Notes: generated by a model not told the origin, from the letters alone. 64,000 nucleotides of DNA from Variovorax paradoxus (GCF_024734665.1 NZ_CP102931.1:3966001-4030000); one strand, 5' to 3'; shown: positions 29,224 to 39,321, counted from the first letter of the stretch. Program-made: numbers and translations.

Positions 29224-29760
29224 TCAGGACTTGGCGAAGGCGTTGCCGAGCGCGAACACCGAATTCGGTGCGTTCACGCGGATCGGCTTGACCACCGGCT
29301 GGGCCGAGATCGCACGCTTGACGACCGGCTTGTTCTCGATCTGCACGCCCTTGGCGATCTGGTCGTCGACCAGCTTCTGCAGCGTGACGGAGTCGAGGAA
29401 CTCGACCATGCGCTGGTTCAGCGAGGCCCAGAGCTCGTGCGTCATGCAACGGCCAGCTTCGCCGAGACAGTTTTCCTTGCCGCCGCACTGGGTGGCATCG
29501 ATGGGTTCATCGACGGAAACGATGATGTCGGCCACGGTGATGTCCGCAGCCTTGCGACCGAGGCTGTAGCCGCCGCCGGGGCCGCGGGTCGACTCGACCA
29601 GCTCGTGACGGCGCAGTTTGCCGAACAGCTGTTCGAGGTACGACAACGAAATCTGCTGCCGTTGGCTGATCGCAGCCAGCGTGACCGGACCGGTGTTCTG
29701 ACGCAACGCCAGATCGATCATTGCTGTGACCGCAAAACGGCCTTTGGTAGTGAGACGCAT
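29224..29760 (-). CDS. iscR: Fe-S cluster sensing repressor IscR
   Basis: A 178-residue Rrf2-family regulator. The winged helix (1-80) includes [17 protein letters not shown] and [10 protein letters not shown]. The [2Fe-2S] ligands are Cys92, Cys98 and Cys105 (CGGKENC then GRC), with His108 in THELW as the likely fourth ligand. The start at 29760 ([11 protein letters not shown]) is the family start. It represses the isc operon when loaded with a cluster. A near-consensus IscR site overlaps its -10 box. The C-terminal 25 residues are longer than in E. coli. Confidence 0.95.
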   Translation of the reverse strand: MRLTTKGRFAVTAMIDLALRQNTGPVTLAAISQRQQISLSYLEQLFGKLRRHELVESTRGPGGGYSLGRKAADITVADIIVSVDEPIDATQCGGKENCLGEAGRCMTHELWASLNQRMVEFLDSVTLQKLVDDQIAKGVQIENKPVVKRAISAQPVVKPIRVNAPNSVFALGNAFAKS

Positions 29761-29899
29761 CGCAAGCTCCTTCAAGTGCTTACCGTTGAAATGACACCGT
29801 GGTCCTGGACCGCGGTGACTTCGTCTCCGCCCTGCCCGACCCCTGACGCTGGTGAACCAGTCGGTAGGAGTCGGTCCTTCATCGCGAAGTTCTTTTCTT

Positions 29900-29925
29900 G
29901 TTGTTGACTGTTTCGCTCAAGTATA
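29900..29925 (-). promoter_or_regulatory. IscR type 1 binding site and -10 box of the isc operon
   Basis: On the minus strand the 25 bases at 29900-29924 match the E. coli IscR type 1 consensus (ATASYYGACTR-WWW-YAGTCRRSTAT, from memory) at 21 positions by hand count. The dyad is TTGA...TCAA around GCGAAACAG. A TATACT -10 box (29920-29925) overlaps the site, as expected for autorepression. No good -35 was found, so an activator or weak promoter is possible. The leader to iscR is then about 150 bases. Confidence 0.75.
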
Positions 29926-29944
29926 ACAGAAGCCCCCGAGGTCT

Positions 29945-29987
29945 GCTGGGGTAAACCCCAGCGCCGTTCGCTTGAAGAATGCGAACG
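29945..29987. terminator. Two tandem perfect hairpins between uvrB and the isc promoter
   Basis: GCTGGGG-TAAA-CCCCAGC (29945-29962) and CGTTCGC-N9-GCGAACG (29965-29987) are both perfect 7-bp stems just beyond the uvrB stop. Neither has a T tract, so they are weak or rho-assisted terminators or 3' end stabilisers for uvrB. Confidence 0.5.
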
Positions 29988-29993
29988 TCTGAC

Positions 29994-32111
29994 CTATTGC
30001 GGCGGGATGGCGATGTTGTCGCCGCCCGACGCCCCGAACGCCTGCTCCCGCAGCAGCGCCAACTGGTCCCGCACCCGGGCTGCCTTCTCGAATTCGAGGT
30101 TGCGGGCGTGCTCCAGCATCTGCTTTTCCAGCCGCTTGATTTCCCGGGCTATGTCCTTTTCGCTCATGTCCTCGACCTTGGCGCGTTCCAGGTCGAGCTT
30201 GGCCATTTCCTTGCCCGTTTTCTCGCTGTAGACGCCGTCGATCAGGTCGCGCACCTGCTTGACGATGCTGCGCGGCGTGATGCCGTTCGCCTCGTTGTGC
30301 GCGATCTGCCGGGCGCGACGGCGCTCGGTTTCGCCGATGGCCTTCTTCATCGACTCGGTCATCCGGTCGGCGTAGAGGATGGCCTTGCCGTTCAGGTTCC
30401 GAGCCGCCCGGCCGATGGTCTGGATCAGCGAGCGCTCCGCGCGCAGAAAGCCCTCCTTGTCGGCGTCGAGGATCGCCACCAGCGACACCTCGGGAATATC
30501 CAGCCCCTCGCGCAGCAGGTTGATGCCCACCAGCACGTCGAAAGTGCCCAAGCGAAGGTCGCGCAGGATTTCCACCCGCTCGACCGTGTCGACGTCGCTG
30601 TGCAGGTAGCGCACCTTCACGCCGTTGTCGCCCAGGTAGTCGGTCAGCTGCTCGGCCATGCGCTTGGTCAGCGTGGTGATCAGCACCCGCTCGTTCTTGT
30701 CCACGCGGATGCGGATCTCCCCCAGCACATCGTCCACCTGGTGTGTGGCGGGTCGCACCTCGACCTCTGGGTCGATCAGGCCGGTCGGCCGCACCAGTTG
30801 CTCGACGACATTGCCGGAATGGTCTTTTTCGTACTGCGCCGGCGTCGCTGAAACGAAGATGCACTGGCGCATGCGCGCCTCGAACTCCTCGAACTTGAGC
30901 GGCCGGTTGTCCATCGCGCTCGGCAGGCGAAAGCCGTACTCGACCAGCGTTGTCTTTCGCGCCCGGTCGCCGCTGTACATGGCGTTGAGCTGGCCGATCA
31001 TCTGGTGGCTCTCGTCGAGGAACATCAGCGCGTCCTTCGGCAGGTAGTCGGTCAGCGTGGCAGGCGGCTCGCCGGGCGCGGCGCCCGACAGGTGGCGCGT
31101 GTAGTTCTCGATGCCCTTGCAATGGCCGATCTCGGCGAGCATTTCAAGGTCGAAGCGGCTGCGCTGCTCCAGCCGCTGCGCCTCGACCAGCTTGCCCGCG
31201 CTCACCAGTTCCTTGAGCCGTTCACCCAGCTCGATCTTGATGGTCTCCACAGCGGCCAGCACCTTGTCGCGCGGCGTGACGTAGTGGCTCGACGGATACA
31301 CGGTAAAACGCGGCACCTTCTGCCGGACACGCCCGGTCAGCGGATCGAAGAGCTGCAGCGACTCGATCTCGTCGTCGAACAGCTCGAAGCGGATCGCCAG
31401 CTCGCTGTGCTCCGCCGGGAATACGTCAATGGTGTCGCCCCGCACGCGAAAGGTGCCGCGGGCAAAGTCCTGCTCGTTGCGCAGGTACTGCATGCGAATG
31501 AGCCGCGAGATCAGGTCGCGCTGGCCGACCTTGTCGCCGACGCGGGCAATCAGCCGCATCTCCATGTAGTCCTCGGGCGTGCCGATGCCGTAGATGGCGC
31601 TCACCGTGGCCACAATGACCGTGTCGCGCCGCTCCAGCACGCTCTTGGTGGCCGACAGCCGCATCTGCTCGATGTGCTCGTTGATCGATGAATCTTTCTC
31701 GATGAACAAGTCGCGCTGCGGCACGTAGGCCTCGGGCTGGTAGTAGTCGTAGTAGCTCACGAAGTACTCGACGGCGTTCTTCGGGAAGAACTCGCGAAAT
31801 TCGCTGTAAAGCTGCGCCGCCAGCGTCTTGTTGGGCGCAAACACGATGGCCGGGCGGCCCAGCCGGGCGATCACGTTGGCCATGGTGAAGGTCTTGCCCG
31901 AACCGGTCACGCCCAGCAGGGTCTGGAACACTTCGCCGTCGATCACGCCCTCGACCAGCCCCTCGATTGCTTTCGGCTGGTCGCCGGCCGGCGGATAGGG
32001 CTGGAAAAGCTCGAAAGGCGAGTCCGGATAGCGGATGAATTCCCCCTGTTTCGCCGGCCCGATCGGGTCCAGTTTCTTCAGGTCTGCTATGGCTTCGTTG
32101 TTCTCTGGCAT
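29994..32111 (-). CDS. uvrB: Excinuclease ABC subunit B
   Basis: A 705-residue DNA damage recognition helicase of nucleotide excision repair. The Walker A is [15 protein letters not shown], the beta-hairpin region includes [12 protein letters not shown], and helicase motifs V/VI are present ([23 protein letters not shown]). The C-terminal UVR motif that contacts UvrC reads [20 protein letters not shown]. The start at 32111 is chosen because the frame upstream enters the divergent promoter region. I see no LexA box in its promoter. Confidence 0.97.
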   Translation of the reverse strand: MPENNEAIADLKKLDPIGPAKQGEFIRYPDSPFELFQPYPPAGDQPKAIEGLVEGVIDGEVFQTLLGVTGSGKTFTMANVIARLGRPAIVFAPNKTLAAQLYSEFREFFPKNAVEYFVSYYDYYQPEAYVPQRDLFIEKDSSINEHIEQMRLSATKSVLERRDTVIVATVSAIYGIGTPEDYMEMRLIARVGDKVGQRDLISRLIRMQYLRNEQDFARGTFRVRGDTIDVFPAEHSELAIRFELFDDEIESLQLFDPLTGRVRQKVPRFTVYPSSHYVTPRDKVLAAVETIKIELGERLKELVSAGKLVEAQRLEQRSRFDLEMLAEIGHCKGIENYTRHLSGAAPGEPPATLTDYLPKDALMFLDESHQMIGQLNAMYSGDRARKTTLVEYGFRLPSAMDNRPLKFEEFEARMRQCIFVSATPAQYEKDHSGNVVEQLVRPTGLIDPEVEVRPATHQVDDVLGEIRIRVDKNERVLITTLTKRMAEQLTDYLGDNGVKVRYLHSDVDTVERVEILRDLRLGTFDVLVGINLLREGLDIPEVSLVAILDADKEGFLRAERSLIQTIGRAARNLNGKAILYADRMTESMKKAIGETERRRARQIAHNEANGITPRSIVKQVRDLIDGVYSEKTGKEMAKLDLERAKVEDMSEKDIAREIKRLEKQMLEHARNLEFEKAARVRDQLALLREQAFGASGGDNIAIPPQ

Positions 32112-32142
32112 GGCTGTTCCCGACAGGTGGCGCTCGCGCCGG

Positions 32143-32185
32143 TAAAATTCAAGGCAACCGGAAAGGATAAAGCCTCCTCCGGTTG
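32143..32185 (+). promoter_or_regulatory. Candidate -10 box and 5' leader hairpin of the aminotransferase gene
   Basis: TAAAAT (32143-32148) is a good -10 box in the uvrB/aminotransferase divergent gap. A perfect inverted repeat CAACCGGA (32155-32162) / TCCGGTTG (32178-32185) starts about where transcription would begin, so the leader may fold into a hairpin before the ribosome site at about 32203. The -35 region is weak. Confidence 0.4.
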
Positions 32186-32216
32186 CAGCGAAGCTTTCAT
32201 CCCAAAGGACCTTTCC

Positions 32217-33413
32217 ATGTCTATGTTCACCGCGGTCGAAATGGCACCGCGCGACCCGATCCTCGGCCTCAACGAGCAATTTGCAGCCGATACCAACCCC
32301 AACAAGGTCAATCTCGGCGTCGGCGTCTATTACGACGACAACGGCAAGCTGCCACTGCTGCAGTGCGTGCAGGCAGCCGAGCAGAACATGATGAAAGCGC
32401 CCACGGCGCGCGGCTACCTCCCCATCGACGGCATTGCCGCATACGACAACGCCGTCAAGGTGCTGGTCTTCGGCGCCGACAGCGAACCCGTTACATCAGG
32501 CCGCGTGGCCACCATCCAAGCCATCGGCGGCACCGGTGGCCTCAAGGTCGGCGCTGACTTCCTGAAGAAGCTCAACCCCAACGCCAAGGTGCTGATCAGC
32601 GACCCGAGCTGGGAAAACCACCGCGCGCTGTTCACCAACGCCGGCTTCGAAGTCGAAAGCTACCCCTACTACGACGCCGCAAAGCGCGGCATCGACTTCG
32701 ACGGCATGCTGGCCGCGCTCAACGCAGCCCCTGCCGGCACCGTCGTCGTGCTGCACGCCTGCTGCCACAACCCGACCGGCTACGACATCACGTCGCAGCA
32801 GTGGGACCAGGTCGTCGCCACCGTCAAGGCCAAGGGCCTGGTGCCCTTCCTCGACATGGCCTACCAGGGCTTCGGCTACGGCCTGAAGGAAGACGGCGCC
32901 GCCGTCGCCAAGTTCGTCGATGCCGGCCTGACCTTCTTCGTCTCGACCTCGTTCTCCAAGAGCTTCAGCCTGTACGGCGAACGCGTGGGTGCCCTGTCGG
33001 TGCTGTGCGAGAGCAAAGAAGAAGCCGGCCGCGTGCTGTCGCAGCTCAAGATCGCCATCCGTACCAACTACAGCAACCCGCCCACGCACGGCGGCGCCGT
33101 GGTGGCTGCGGTGCTCGGCAACCCCGAACTGCGCGCCCTGTGGGAAACGGAACTGGGCGAGATGCGCGTGCGCATCAAGGCCATGCGCCAGAAGCTGGTC
33201 GATGGCCTCAAGGCCGCCGGCGTGAAGGAAGACATGAGCTTCATCACCACGCAGATCGGCATGTTCAGCTACTCGGGCCTGAGCAAGGACCAGATGGTGC
33301 GCCTGCGCAGCGAATTCGGCGTGTATGGCACCGACACCGGCCGCATGTGCGTGGCCGCGCTCAACAGCAAGAACATCGAGTACGTCTGCGCCTCGATCGC
33401 CAAAGTCATCTAG
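32217..33413 (+). CDS. Aromatic/aspartate aminotransferase (class I)
   Basis: A 398-residue PLP enzyme of the AspC/TyrB type that moves amino groups between aspartate or aromatic amino acids and 2-oxoglutarate. The N-terminus [18 protein letters not shown] is typical, the PLP Lys248 lies in [16 protein letters not shown], and HACCHNPTG is the cofactor loop. The start at 32217 follows AAAGGA; a longer frame to 32127 would enter the promoter. AspC and TyrB activity cannot be told apart here. Confidence 0.93.
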   Translation: MSMFTAVEMAPRDPILGLNEQFAADTNPNKVNLGVGVYYDDNGKLPLLQCVQAAEQNMMKAPTARGYLPIDGIAAYDNAVKVLVFGADSEPVTSGRVATIQAIGGTGGLKVGADFLKKLNPNAKVLISDPSWENHRALFTNAGFEVESYPYYDAAKRGIDFDGMLAALNAAPAGTVVVLHACCHNPTGYDITSQQWDQVVATVKAKGLVPFLDMAYQGFGYGLKEDGAAVAKFVDAGLTFFVSTSFSKSFSLYGERVGALSVLCESKEEAGRVLSQLKIAIRTNYSNPPTHGGAVVAAVLGNPELRALWETELGEMRVRIKAMRQKLVDGLKAAGVKEDMSFITTQIGMFSYSGLSKDQMVRLRSEFGVYGTDTGRMCVAALNSKNIEYVCASIAKVI

Positions 33414-33426
33414 GTGACAGCAAAGT

Positions 33427-33459
33427 GTGAGGGAATCGCCTTCGCGACGATTCCTTCAC
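33427..33459 (+). terminator. 12-bp stem-loop after the aminotransferase gene
   Basis: GTGAGGGAATCG (33427-33438) pairs with CGATTCCTTCAC (33448-33459) with one G-U pair and a 9-base loop, 14 bases after the stop. There is no T tract, so termination strength is uncertain. The rest of the 155-base gap to phaZ shows no clear promoter. Confidence 0.55.
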
Positions 33460-33569
33460 GCTCAATGAAGAAGGCTCCTCGCGGCGGGGCCGATGTAGGG
33501 GTAAGGCCCCCTGCAACGCAGCGAATGCGCTGATATATTGCACCGCAACATTCCACTCCAAGACCAGCG

Positions 33570-35000
33570 ATGCTCTATCAACTCTACGAAGCCCAGCGTT
33601 CCCTGATGGAGCCGTTCTCGGACTTCGCGCAGGCGGCCTCCAAACTCTACGGCCAGGGCGCCGTGTGGGGCCAGCTGCCCATGGCCCAGCGCATGGCCGC
33701 AGGCTACGACCTGCTCTACCGCCTCGGCAAGGACTACGAGAAGCCCGAGTTCAACATCAAGTCCGTCAAGGTCGACGGCGAAGAGGTCGTGATCCAGGAG
33801 GCTGTCGAACTCGACAAGCCATTCTGCGAACTGCGCCGCTTCAAGCGCTTCACCGACGAGCCGCACATCCTCAAGACGCTCAAGAGCCAGCCCGTGGTGC
33901 TGATCGTGGCGCCCCTGTCGGGCCACTACGCCACGCTGCTGCGCGACACCGTGCGCACCATGCTGCAGGACCACAAGGTCTACATCACCGACTGGAAGAA
34001 CGCACGCCTGGTGCCGCTGTCCGAAGGCGAGTTCCACCTCGACGACTACATCAACTACGTGCAGGAGTTCATCCGCCGCCTGCAGGCCGAATACGGCAAC
34101 TGCCACGTGGTGAGCGTGTGCCAGCCGACGGTGCCGGTACTCGCGGCCGTGTCGCTCATGGCCAGCCGCGGCGAACAGCTGCCGCTGACCATGACCATGA
34201 TGGGCGGCCCCATCGACGCGCGCAAGTCGCCCACAGCGGTGAACAACCTTGCGATGAACAAGAGCTACGAGTGGTTCGAGAACAACGTGATCTACCGCGT
34301 GCCGCAGGGCTTTCCAGGCGCGGGCCGCAAGGTCTACCCCGGCTTCCTGCAGCACACCGGCTTCGTGGCAATGAACCCCGACCGCCACGCCAGCAGCCAC
34401 TACGACTACTTCAAGGACCTGATCAAGGGCGATGACGCCAGCGCCGAGGCCCATCGCAAGTTCTACGACGAGTACAACGCCGTGCTCGACATGGACGCCG
34501 ATTACTACCTCGAGACCATCCGCACCGTGTTCCAGGAGTTCGACCTGGTCAACGGCACCTGGGACGTGAAGAACCCACAGGGTCAGGTGGAGCGCGTGCA
34601 CCCGCAAGACATTCACTCGACCGCCCTGCTCACGGTCGAAGGCGAACTCGACGACATCTCGGGCTCGGGCCAGACCGAAGCGGCGCACAGCCTGTGCACC
34701 GGCATCGCCGACGACAAGCGCGAGCACTATGAAGTGAAAGGTGCCGGCCACTACGGCATCTTCAGCGGTCGTCGCTGGCGCGAACTGGTCTACCCGAAGG
34801 TACTGAAATTCATCGCGGCCAACGACCAGCCCCAGAGCCGCGCCGGCAACCGCGGCGGCCTGGCCGCCGAAGACAGCATCAAGCCCGGCCGCAAGGTGCC
34901 CGCCGTCGCGGCCAAGAAACTGCCGGCAAAGAAGGCCACGGCCGTGGCTATGAAGAAGCCCGTCGCGCGCAAGAAGCCCGGCACCGGTGCGGCGCGCTGA
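33570..35000 (+). CDS. phaZ: Intracellular polyhydroxyalkanoate (PHB) depolymerase with Lys/Ala/Pro tail
   Basis: A 476-residue granule-associated depolymerase. The thiol nucleophile is Cys184 in SVCQPTVP, corresponding to Cys183 of Ralstonia PhaZ1 by memory. The acid is in EGELDDISG and the His in GAGHYGIFSGRRWRE. It releases 3-hydroxybutyrate units from native PHB granules. The catalytic part ends near residue 418, the usual family length. The extra C-terminus is rich in Lys, Ala and Pro, with repeated KK-P-A motifs, like histone H1 or PhaM tails. It may bind DNA or the granule surface. Confidence 0.93.
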   Translation: MLYQLYEAQRSLMEPFSDFAQAASKLYGQGAVWGQLPMAQRMAAGYDLLYRLGKDYEKPEFNIKSVKVDGEEVVIQEAVELDKPFCELRRFKRFTDEPHILKTLKSQPVVLIVAPLSGHYATLLRDTVRTMLQDHKVYITDWKNARLVPLSEGEFHLDDYINYVQEFIRRLQAEYGNCHVVSVCQPTVPVLAAVSLMASRGEQLPLTMTMMGGPIDARKSPTAVNNLAMNKSYEWFENNVIYRVPQGFPGAGRKVYPGFLQHTGFVAMNPDRHASSHYDYFKDLIKGDDASAEAHRKFYDEYNAVLDMDADYYLETIRTVFQEFDLVNGTWDVKNPQGQVERVHPQDIHSTALLTVEGELDDISGSGQTEAAHSLCTGIADDKREHYEVKGAGHYGIFSGRRWRELVYPKVLKFIAANDQPQSRAGNRGGLAAEDSIKPGRKVPAVAAKKLPAKKATAVAMKKPVARKKPGTGAAR

Positions 35001-35028
35001 AGAAGCGCGCGCGCAACCTCATCACCAA

Positions 35029-35661
35029 GTGAACGGGCTGGCCGCACGCATCAACGACGCACTGCCTCAAACGCAGTGCACACGGTGCGGCTACCCGGAT
35101 TGCGCAGGCTACGCACAGGCCGTGGCCAGCGGCGAGGCCGGCATCAACCAGTGTCCGCCGGGCGGCGCGGAAGGCATCGAGCGGCTCGCACTGCTCACCG
35201 GCCGCACCCCGCTCCCCCTCGATCCCCAGTTCGGCACTGAAGGCCCGCGCGCCATGGCAGTCATCGACGAGGCCTGGTGCATCGGCTGCACGCTGTGCCT
35301 CGACGCCTGCCCCACCGATGCCATCGTCGGCATCAACAAGCGCATGCACACGGTGATCGAAGCCCACTGCACGGGCTGCGAACTGTGCATTCCGGTCTGC
35401 CCCGTCGATTGCATCTCCCTCGAAGTCGAAACGCCAGGCCTCAGCGGCTGGCAGGCCTGGTCTGCCGAGCAGGCCGACAAGGCCCGGCGCCGCTACGAGG
35501 TGCATGGCAGGCACCGCAATACCGACGCCCGGCTGGCCGAAACGGCGCCCGAGCCCGAAGCCCCGCAAGACGCCGGCGCCCGCAAGCGCGCCATCGTCGA
35601 AGCCGCACTGGCGCGTGCCCGCGCCGCCTCGCAACAACGTCCACCAGCCACCAAACCATGA
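35029..35661 (+). CDS. RnfB-like electron transport ferredoxin
   Basis: A 210-residue iron-sulfur protein. The N-terminal cluster motif is CTRCGYPDC with a downstream Cys (NQCPPGG), and two [4Fe-4S] ferredoxin motifs follow: CIGCTLCLDACP and CTGCELCIPVCP. This matches the Rnf/Rsx subunit B of betaproteobacteria, often encoded away from other rnf genes. It lacks the N-terminal membrane helix of E. coli RsxB. The GTG at 35029 gives the family start (NGLAARINDALPQTQC); a GTG at 34987 overlaps phaZ. The Ala/Arg-rich C-terminal tail overlaps the LysE-type gene by ATGA. Confidence 0.8.
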   Translation: MNGLAARINDALPQTQCTRCGYPDCAGYAQAVASGEAGINQCPPGGAEGIERLALLTGRTPLPLDPQFGTEGPRAMAVIDEAWCIGCTLCLDACPTDAIVGINKRMHTVIEAHCTGCELCIPVCPVDCISLEVETPGLSGWQAWSAEQADKARRRYEVHGRHRNTDARLAETAPEPEAPQDAGARKRAIVEAALARARAASQQRPPATKP

Positions 35662-36296
35662 CGCTCGATACCCTGCTCATCTACATCGTCGCTTCGCTCG
35701 CGCTGGCCCTGATCCCGGGGCCGACGATGCTGCTGGCGCTGTCTAACGGCATCGAGGGCGGCATGCGACGCGCGAGCTGGGGCATTGCGGGTGCATCGCT
35801 CGGCAGCATCACTCTGATCGCAGTCGTCGCGCTCGGGCTGGGTTCGTTGCTGGCGGCCTCGGAGTGGCTCTTCAATGCGATCCGCGTCGCAGGCGTGGCC
35901 TACCTCGTATGGCTGGGCGTCAAGCTGTGGCGCAGCGAAACCACCGACCTGCGCACCGCGCTGGCCAAGTCGCCACTCGAAGTCCGTCCGCAGGGCCGCG
36001 TCGCGCTGCTGCGCAGCCTGATGGTGGCGCTGTCGAATCCGAAGACGGTGCTGTTCTTCGCGGCATTCCTGCCGCAGTTCGTCGACATCGCGAAGCCGCA
36101 AGGCCCGCAGTACCTGCTGTTGGGTGCAGTGTTCGTCGTGCTCGATACCTGCGTGATGCTGGCCTATGCGTCGGCCGGCACGCAGGCCGTGCGCTTTCTT
36201 TCGCAGCGCGGCCTCAAGGCAATGAACCGCGGTTGCGCGGCCGGCATGTGGCTGCTCGCGGCTACGCTTGCGGTGTGGCGCCGCCCCGGCGCTTGA
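35658..36296 (+). CDS. LysE/RhtB family amino acid exporter
   Basis: A 212-residue inner membrane protein with about six hydrophobic segments. The N-terminal signature ALALIPGPTMLLALSNG and NPKTVLFFAAFLPQF are typical of LysE/RhtB translocators that export amino acids or homoserine lactone-like compounds. The start overlaps the RnfB-like gene by ATGA. Its 3' end overlaps the convergent EamA gene by 35 bases. The substrate is not predictable. Confidence 0.9.
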   Translation: MTLDTLLIYIVASLALALIPGPTMLLALSNGIEGGMRRASWGIAGASLGSITLIAVVALGLGSLLAASEWLFNAIRVAGVAYLVWLGVKLWRSETTDLRTALAKSPLEVRPQGRVALLRSLMVALSNPKTVLFFAAFLPQFVDIAKPQGPQYLLLGAVFVVLDTCVMLAYASAGTQAVRFLSQRGLKAMNRGCAAGMWLLAATLAVWRRPGA

Positions 36297-37191
36297 AGAG
36301 CAACAGAAGCACACCGGCCAGCACCACGGCCACGGCGTACCACTCGAAGCGCGTGACAGCCTCGTTGGCGATCCACACGCCCAGCAGCATCGCGATCACC
36401 GGGTTCACGAAGGTGTAGCTCGCCGCCAGCGCGGCCGGCGCCCTGGCCAGCAGCACCATGTAGGCGTTGAAGGCGATCAGCGAGCCGAACACCACCAGAT
36501 AGATCCACGCAGCGACCGCCTCGGCCTGTGGCGGCCAGCTCATCGTTTCGCCAGACACCGCGGCGAGCCCCATCAGCACCACGCCGCCGCAGAGCATTTC
36601 GCTCGCAAAGCCCATCGCACCGGACGCCAGCGGCAGGCTGCGCTGGCTCAGCACGCTGCCAAGCGACCAGCAGACGCAGGCGATGCAGATGGCAACCAGC
36701 CCCTCGGGCGAAGAGCGGAAGCCGCTGCCCTGCGTCAGCATCAGCACACCGACGAGGCCAAGCGCGATACCTGCGGCTTCGAGCCGGGACGGCTTCACGC
36801 CCCAGATCAGATTGAGCAGCGCAATCAGCAGCGGGATCACCGCGATGAACGCCACCACCAGCCCCGAGCCGATCGACACCTCGGCATTCGCCGTGCCGCC
36901 CATGCCACCACCCAGCATCAGCGCGCCGACGATGAAGGCGTTGCGCCATTGCACCAGCGACGGCCAAGGCGCGCCACGCCAGCGCATCCACGCTGCCAGC
37001 AGCACACCCGCGACCAGGAAGCGCGAGCCCATCTGCAGGAACGGCGGAAAGCTGATCAGCGCGTACTTGATCGCGAGGTAGGTCGAGCCCCACACCACCC
37101 AGGTGGCGGCAAGGCAGAGCCACAGCAGCGGCGGCAGTCCGGGGTGCACAGCGGTGGGCGCGGCTTGGGCGGGAGAAGCGAGGGTCGGCAT
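36262..37191 (-). CDS. EamA family (YedA-like) drug/metabolite transporter
   Basis: A 309-residue inner membrane protein with ten predicted helices in two EamA repeats. Signatures include VVWGSTYLAIKYAL near the N-terminus and GSLIAFNAYMVLL with ASYTFVNPVIAMLLG in the second half, close to E. coli YedA. The start at 37191 places the first helix as in YedA; an ATG at 37275 adds 28 residues and is possible. It is divergent from an Lrp/AsnC regulator that may control it. Confidence 0.88.
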   Translation of the reverse strand: MPTLASPAQAAPTAVHPGLPPLLWLCLAATWVVWGSTYLAIKYALISFPPFLQMGSRFLVAGVLLAAWMRWRGAPWPSLVQWRNAFIVGALMLGGGMGGTANAEVSIGSGLVVAFIAVIPLLIALLNLIWGVKPSRLEAAGIALGLVGVLMLTQGSGFRSSPEGLVAICIACVCWSLGSVLSQRSLPLASGAMGFASEMLCGGVVLMGLAAVSGETMSWPPQAEAVAAWIYLVVFGSLIAFNAYMVLLARAPAALAASYTFVNPVIAMLLGVWIANEAVTRFEWYAVAVVLAGVLLLLFKRRGGATPQA

Positions 37192-37314
37192 GTCGAGGGC
37201 GTCTCTTCCTGGTTCTTGGTATCGGATGCCGGTCATGGTATGAAAGCCATCCCTCGGCAGCCATGCGGATTTCATGGTTCTGCCCTTGTTACACCGTCGA
37301 TTTAAAGGAGTTTC

Positions 37315-37812
37315 ATGGACTTTCCCTTGAACCCCGCGCTGGACGCCCATGACACCCGCATCCTCGCCGAACTGCAGGCCGACGCACGCCTGACCATGGC
37401 CGAACTGGGCCGCCGCGTGCACCTGAGCCAGCCGGCAGTGACCGAGCGCGTGAAAAAGCTGGAGGCCGCGGGCGTCATCAGCGGCTACCGCGCCACCGTC
37501 AACCTCGGCAAGCTGGGCTACGGCATTCGCGCCATCATCCGCGTCGGGCGCGCGGACTACGACCTCGTCGTGAAACTGGTGCAGGACACGCCCGAATGCG
37601 TCAATGCCTACAACGTGACCGGAGAGGACAGCTGGATCCTCGAGATCGCGGTGATCGACGTGAGCCACCTTGATGCGGTGGTCACCAAGTTCTGCATCCT
37701 TACCGAGACGGCGACCTCGATCATCCTGAACCCGGCGCGCGAGCACCAGGCGATGCTGCCGCCTCAGCGCTCCGACGTGAAGCCGCCGATCAGGAAGGTG
37801 CTTAACGCGTAG
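37315..37812 (+). CDS. Lrp/AsnC family transcriptional regulator
   Basis: A 165-residue regulator with an N-terminal helix-turn-helix ([19 protein letters not shown] to [16 protein letters not shown]) and a C-terminal RAM ligand-binding domain (about 80-150, with [14 protein letters not shown]). AAAGGAG lies just before the ATG. It is divergent from the EamA exporter and near a LysE-type exporter, so control of amino acid efflux is plausible. Its 3' end overlaps the convergent VOC gene by 11 bases. Confidence 0.92.
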   Translation: MDFPLNPALDAHDTRILAELQADARLTMAELGRRVHLSQPAVTERVKKLEAAGVISGYRATVNLGKLGYGIRAIIRVGRADYDLVVKLVQDTPECVNAYNVTGEDSWILEIAVIDVSHLDAVVTKFCILTETATSIILNPAREHQAMLPPQRSDVKPPIRKVLNA

Positions 37813-38293
37813 CAGCGAGCGCGCTGAATGCTGCGACCACCTCGGGCGGCGCCTGCACCATCTCGATCAGCACGCCCTCGCCCGCGATCGGAAACTCGTC
37901 GTTCGCCTTCGGGTGCAGGAAGCAGATGTCGAAACCCGCCGCGCCCTTGCGGATGCCGCCGGGCGCAAAGCGCACGCCCTGCGCCCTGAGCCATTCGACG
38001 GCCTTGGGCAGGTCGTCGATCCACAGCCCGACGTGGTTCAGCGGCGTCGTATGAACGGCGGGCTTCTTCTCCGGGTCCAGCGGCTGCATCAGGTCGACCT
38101 CGACCTTGAACGGCCCCACGCCCATCGCGCAGATGTCCTCGTCGACGTTCTCGCGCTCGCTCTTGAACGTGCCCGTGACTTCGAGCCCCAGCATGTCGAC
38201 CCACAGCTTCTGCAACCGCAGCTTGTCGGGTCCGCCGATGGCGATCTGCTGGATGCCCAGCACCTTGAAGGGACGTGCGGTCGCGGTAGTCAT
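37802..38293 (-). CDS. VOC family protein, probable methylmalonyl-CoA epimerase
   Basis: A 163-residue vicinal oxygen chelate protein with two beta-alpha-beta-beta-beta repeats. Segments [47 protein letters not shown] and FLHPKAND...GVLIEMVQ match the pattern of methylmalonyl-CoA epimerases. The start at 38293 overlaps the bioB stop by ATGA. As the last gene of a propionyl-CoA carboxylase/methylmalonyl-CoA mutase operon, an epimerase converting (S)- to (R)-methylmalonyl-CoA is the missing step. Databases often call such proteins glyoxalases. Confidence 0.72.
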   Translation of the reverse strand: MTTATARPFKVLGIQQIAIGGPDKLRLQKLWVDMLGLEVTGTFKSERENVDEDICAMGVGPFKVEVDLMQPLDPEKKPAVHTTPLNHVGLWIDDLPKAVEWLRAQGVRFAPGGIRKGAAGFDICFLHPKANDEFPIAGEGVLIEMVQAPPEVVAAFSALAATR

Positions 38294-39321
38294 GCTGCGC
38301 AACTTTCCGAAGCCTGCTCCTGAACCTGCCGCGCATTGAGGCCGAGCTTGCGCAGCAGCACCGTGTCGGCCTCGACATCGGGATTACCGGTAACGAGCAG
38401 CTTGTCGCCGTAGAAGATCGAATTCGCGCCCGCCATGAAGCACAGCGCCTGCACCGCATCGCCCATCTGCTGGCGGCCGGCCGACAGGCGCACGCGCGCG
38501 GTCGGCATCGTGATGCGTGCGACCGCGATCATGCGCACGAAGTCGAAGGGGTCGACCGGGTCCGAATCGGCCAGCGGCGTGCCGGGCACGCGCACCAGGC
38601 TGTTGATCGGTACCGATTCTGGGTATGGGTTCAGGTTGGCCAGCTGCGCGATCAGCCCCGCGCGGTGCACCGGTGCCTCACCCATGCCAACGATGCCGCC
38701 GCAGCACACGCTGATGCCCGCGCTGCGCACGTGGGCCAGCGTGTCGAGCCTGTCCTGATAGGTGCGCGTGTCGACCACGTCGGTGTAGTACTCGGGCGCG
38801 GTGTCGAGGTTGTGGTTGTAGTAGTCGAGGCCGGCGGCCTTGAGCTGGTGCGCGTGGTGCGGCTCCAGCATGCCGAGCGTGGCGCAGGTCTGCATGCCCA
38901 GGCCCTTCACGGCCTCGACCAGCACGGCAACCTTCTCCACGTCGCGGTCCTTCGGCGCGCGCCATGCGGCGCCCATACAGAAGCGCGTGGCGCCTGCATC
39001 CTTGGCGGCCTGCGCGGCGCGCAGCACCTCGTCGACCTCCATGAGTTTCTGCGCCTTCACGCCGGTGTCGAACTCGGCCGATTGCGGGCAGTAGCCGCAG
39101 TTCTCGGGGCAGCCGCCGGTCTTGACCGACAGCAGCGTGGCCAGCTCGATGTCGCCTTCGGGGAAATGCTGGCGGTGCACGGTCTGCGCCTCGAACAGCA
39201 GGTCCATCAGCGGCTTGTCGAGCAGCGCCTGGATCGCCTCGACGGACCATGGGCCCTGCGGCGTTACAGCCTTGGCGGGCCGATGTAGCGTGATCGCCTG
39301 TTGAAAGTCGTTGGCACCCAT
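38290..39321 (-). CDS. bioB: Biotin synthase
   Basis: A 343-residue radical SAM enzyme that inserts sulfur into dethiobiotin. The SAM cluster motif is CPENCGYC, and the [2Fe-2S] region includes CMGAAWR, TCATLG and [10 protein letters not shown]. The start overlaps the pccA stop by one base (TGATG), and its stop overlaps the VOC gene by ATGA, so it is coupled at both ends. Other bio genes are absent. Its place directly after the biotin-bearing PccA suggests matched supply of the cofactor. Confidence 0.96.
   Translation of the reverse strand: MGANDFQQAITLHRPAKAVTPQGPWSVEAIQALLDKPLMDLLFEAQTVHRQHFPEGDIELATLLSVKTGGCPENCGYCPQSAEFDTGVKAQKLMEVDEVLRAAQAAKDAGATRFCMGAAWRAPKDRDVEKVAVLVEAVKGLGMQTCATLGMLEPHHAHQLKAAGLDYYNHNLDTAPEYYTDVVDTRTYQDRLDTLAHVRSAGISVCCGGIVGMGEAPVHRAGLIAQLANLNPYPESVPINSLVRVPGTPLADSDPVDPFDFVRMIAVARITMPTARVRLSAGRQQMGDAVQALCFMAGANSIFYGDKLLVTGNPDVEADTVLLRKLGLNARQVQEQASESCAA

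Noticed and set aside
27917..29488. Longer IscS with a 117-residue N-terminal extension.
   Set aside because: The extension is Arg/Ala-rich out-of-frame iscR sequence; the start at 29137 gives the normal family N-terminus.
32112..32130. Possible LexA box (CTGT...ACAG) upstream of uvrB.
   Set aside because: The half-sites CTGT and ACAG are only five bases apart instead of eight, so it does not fit the known SOS box spacing.
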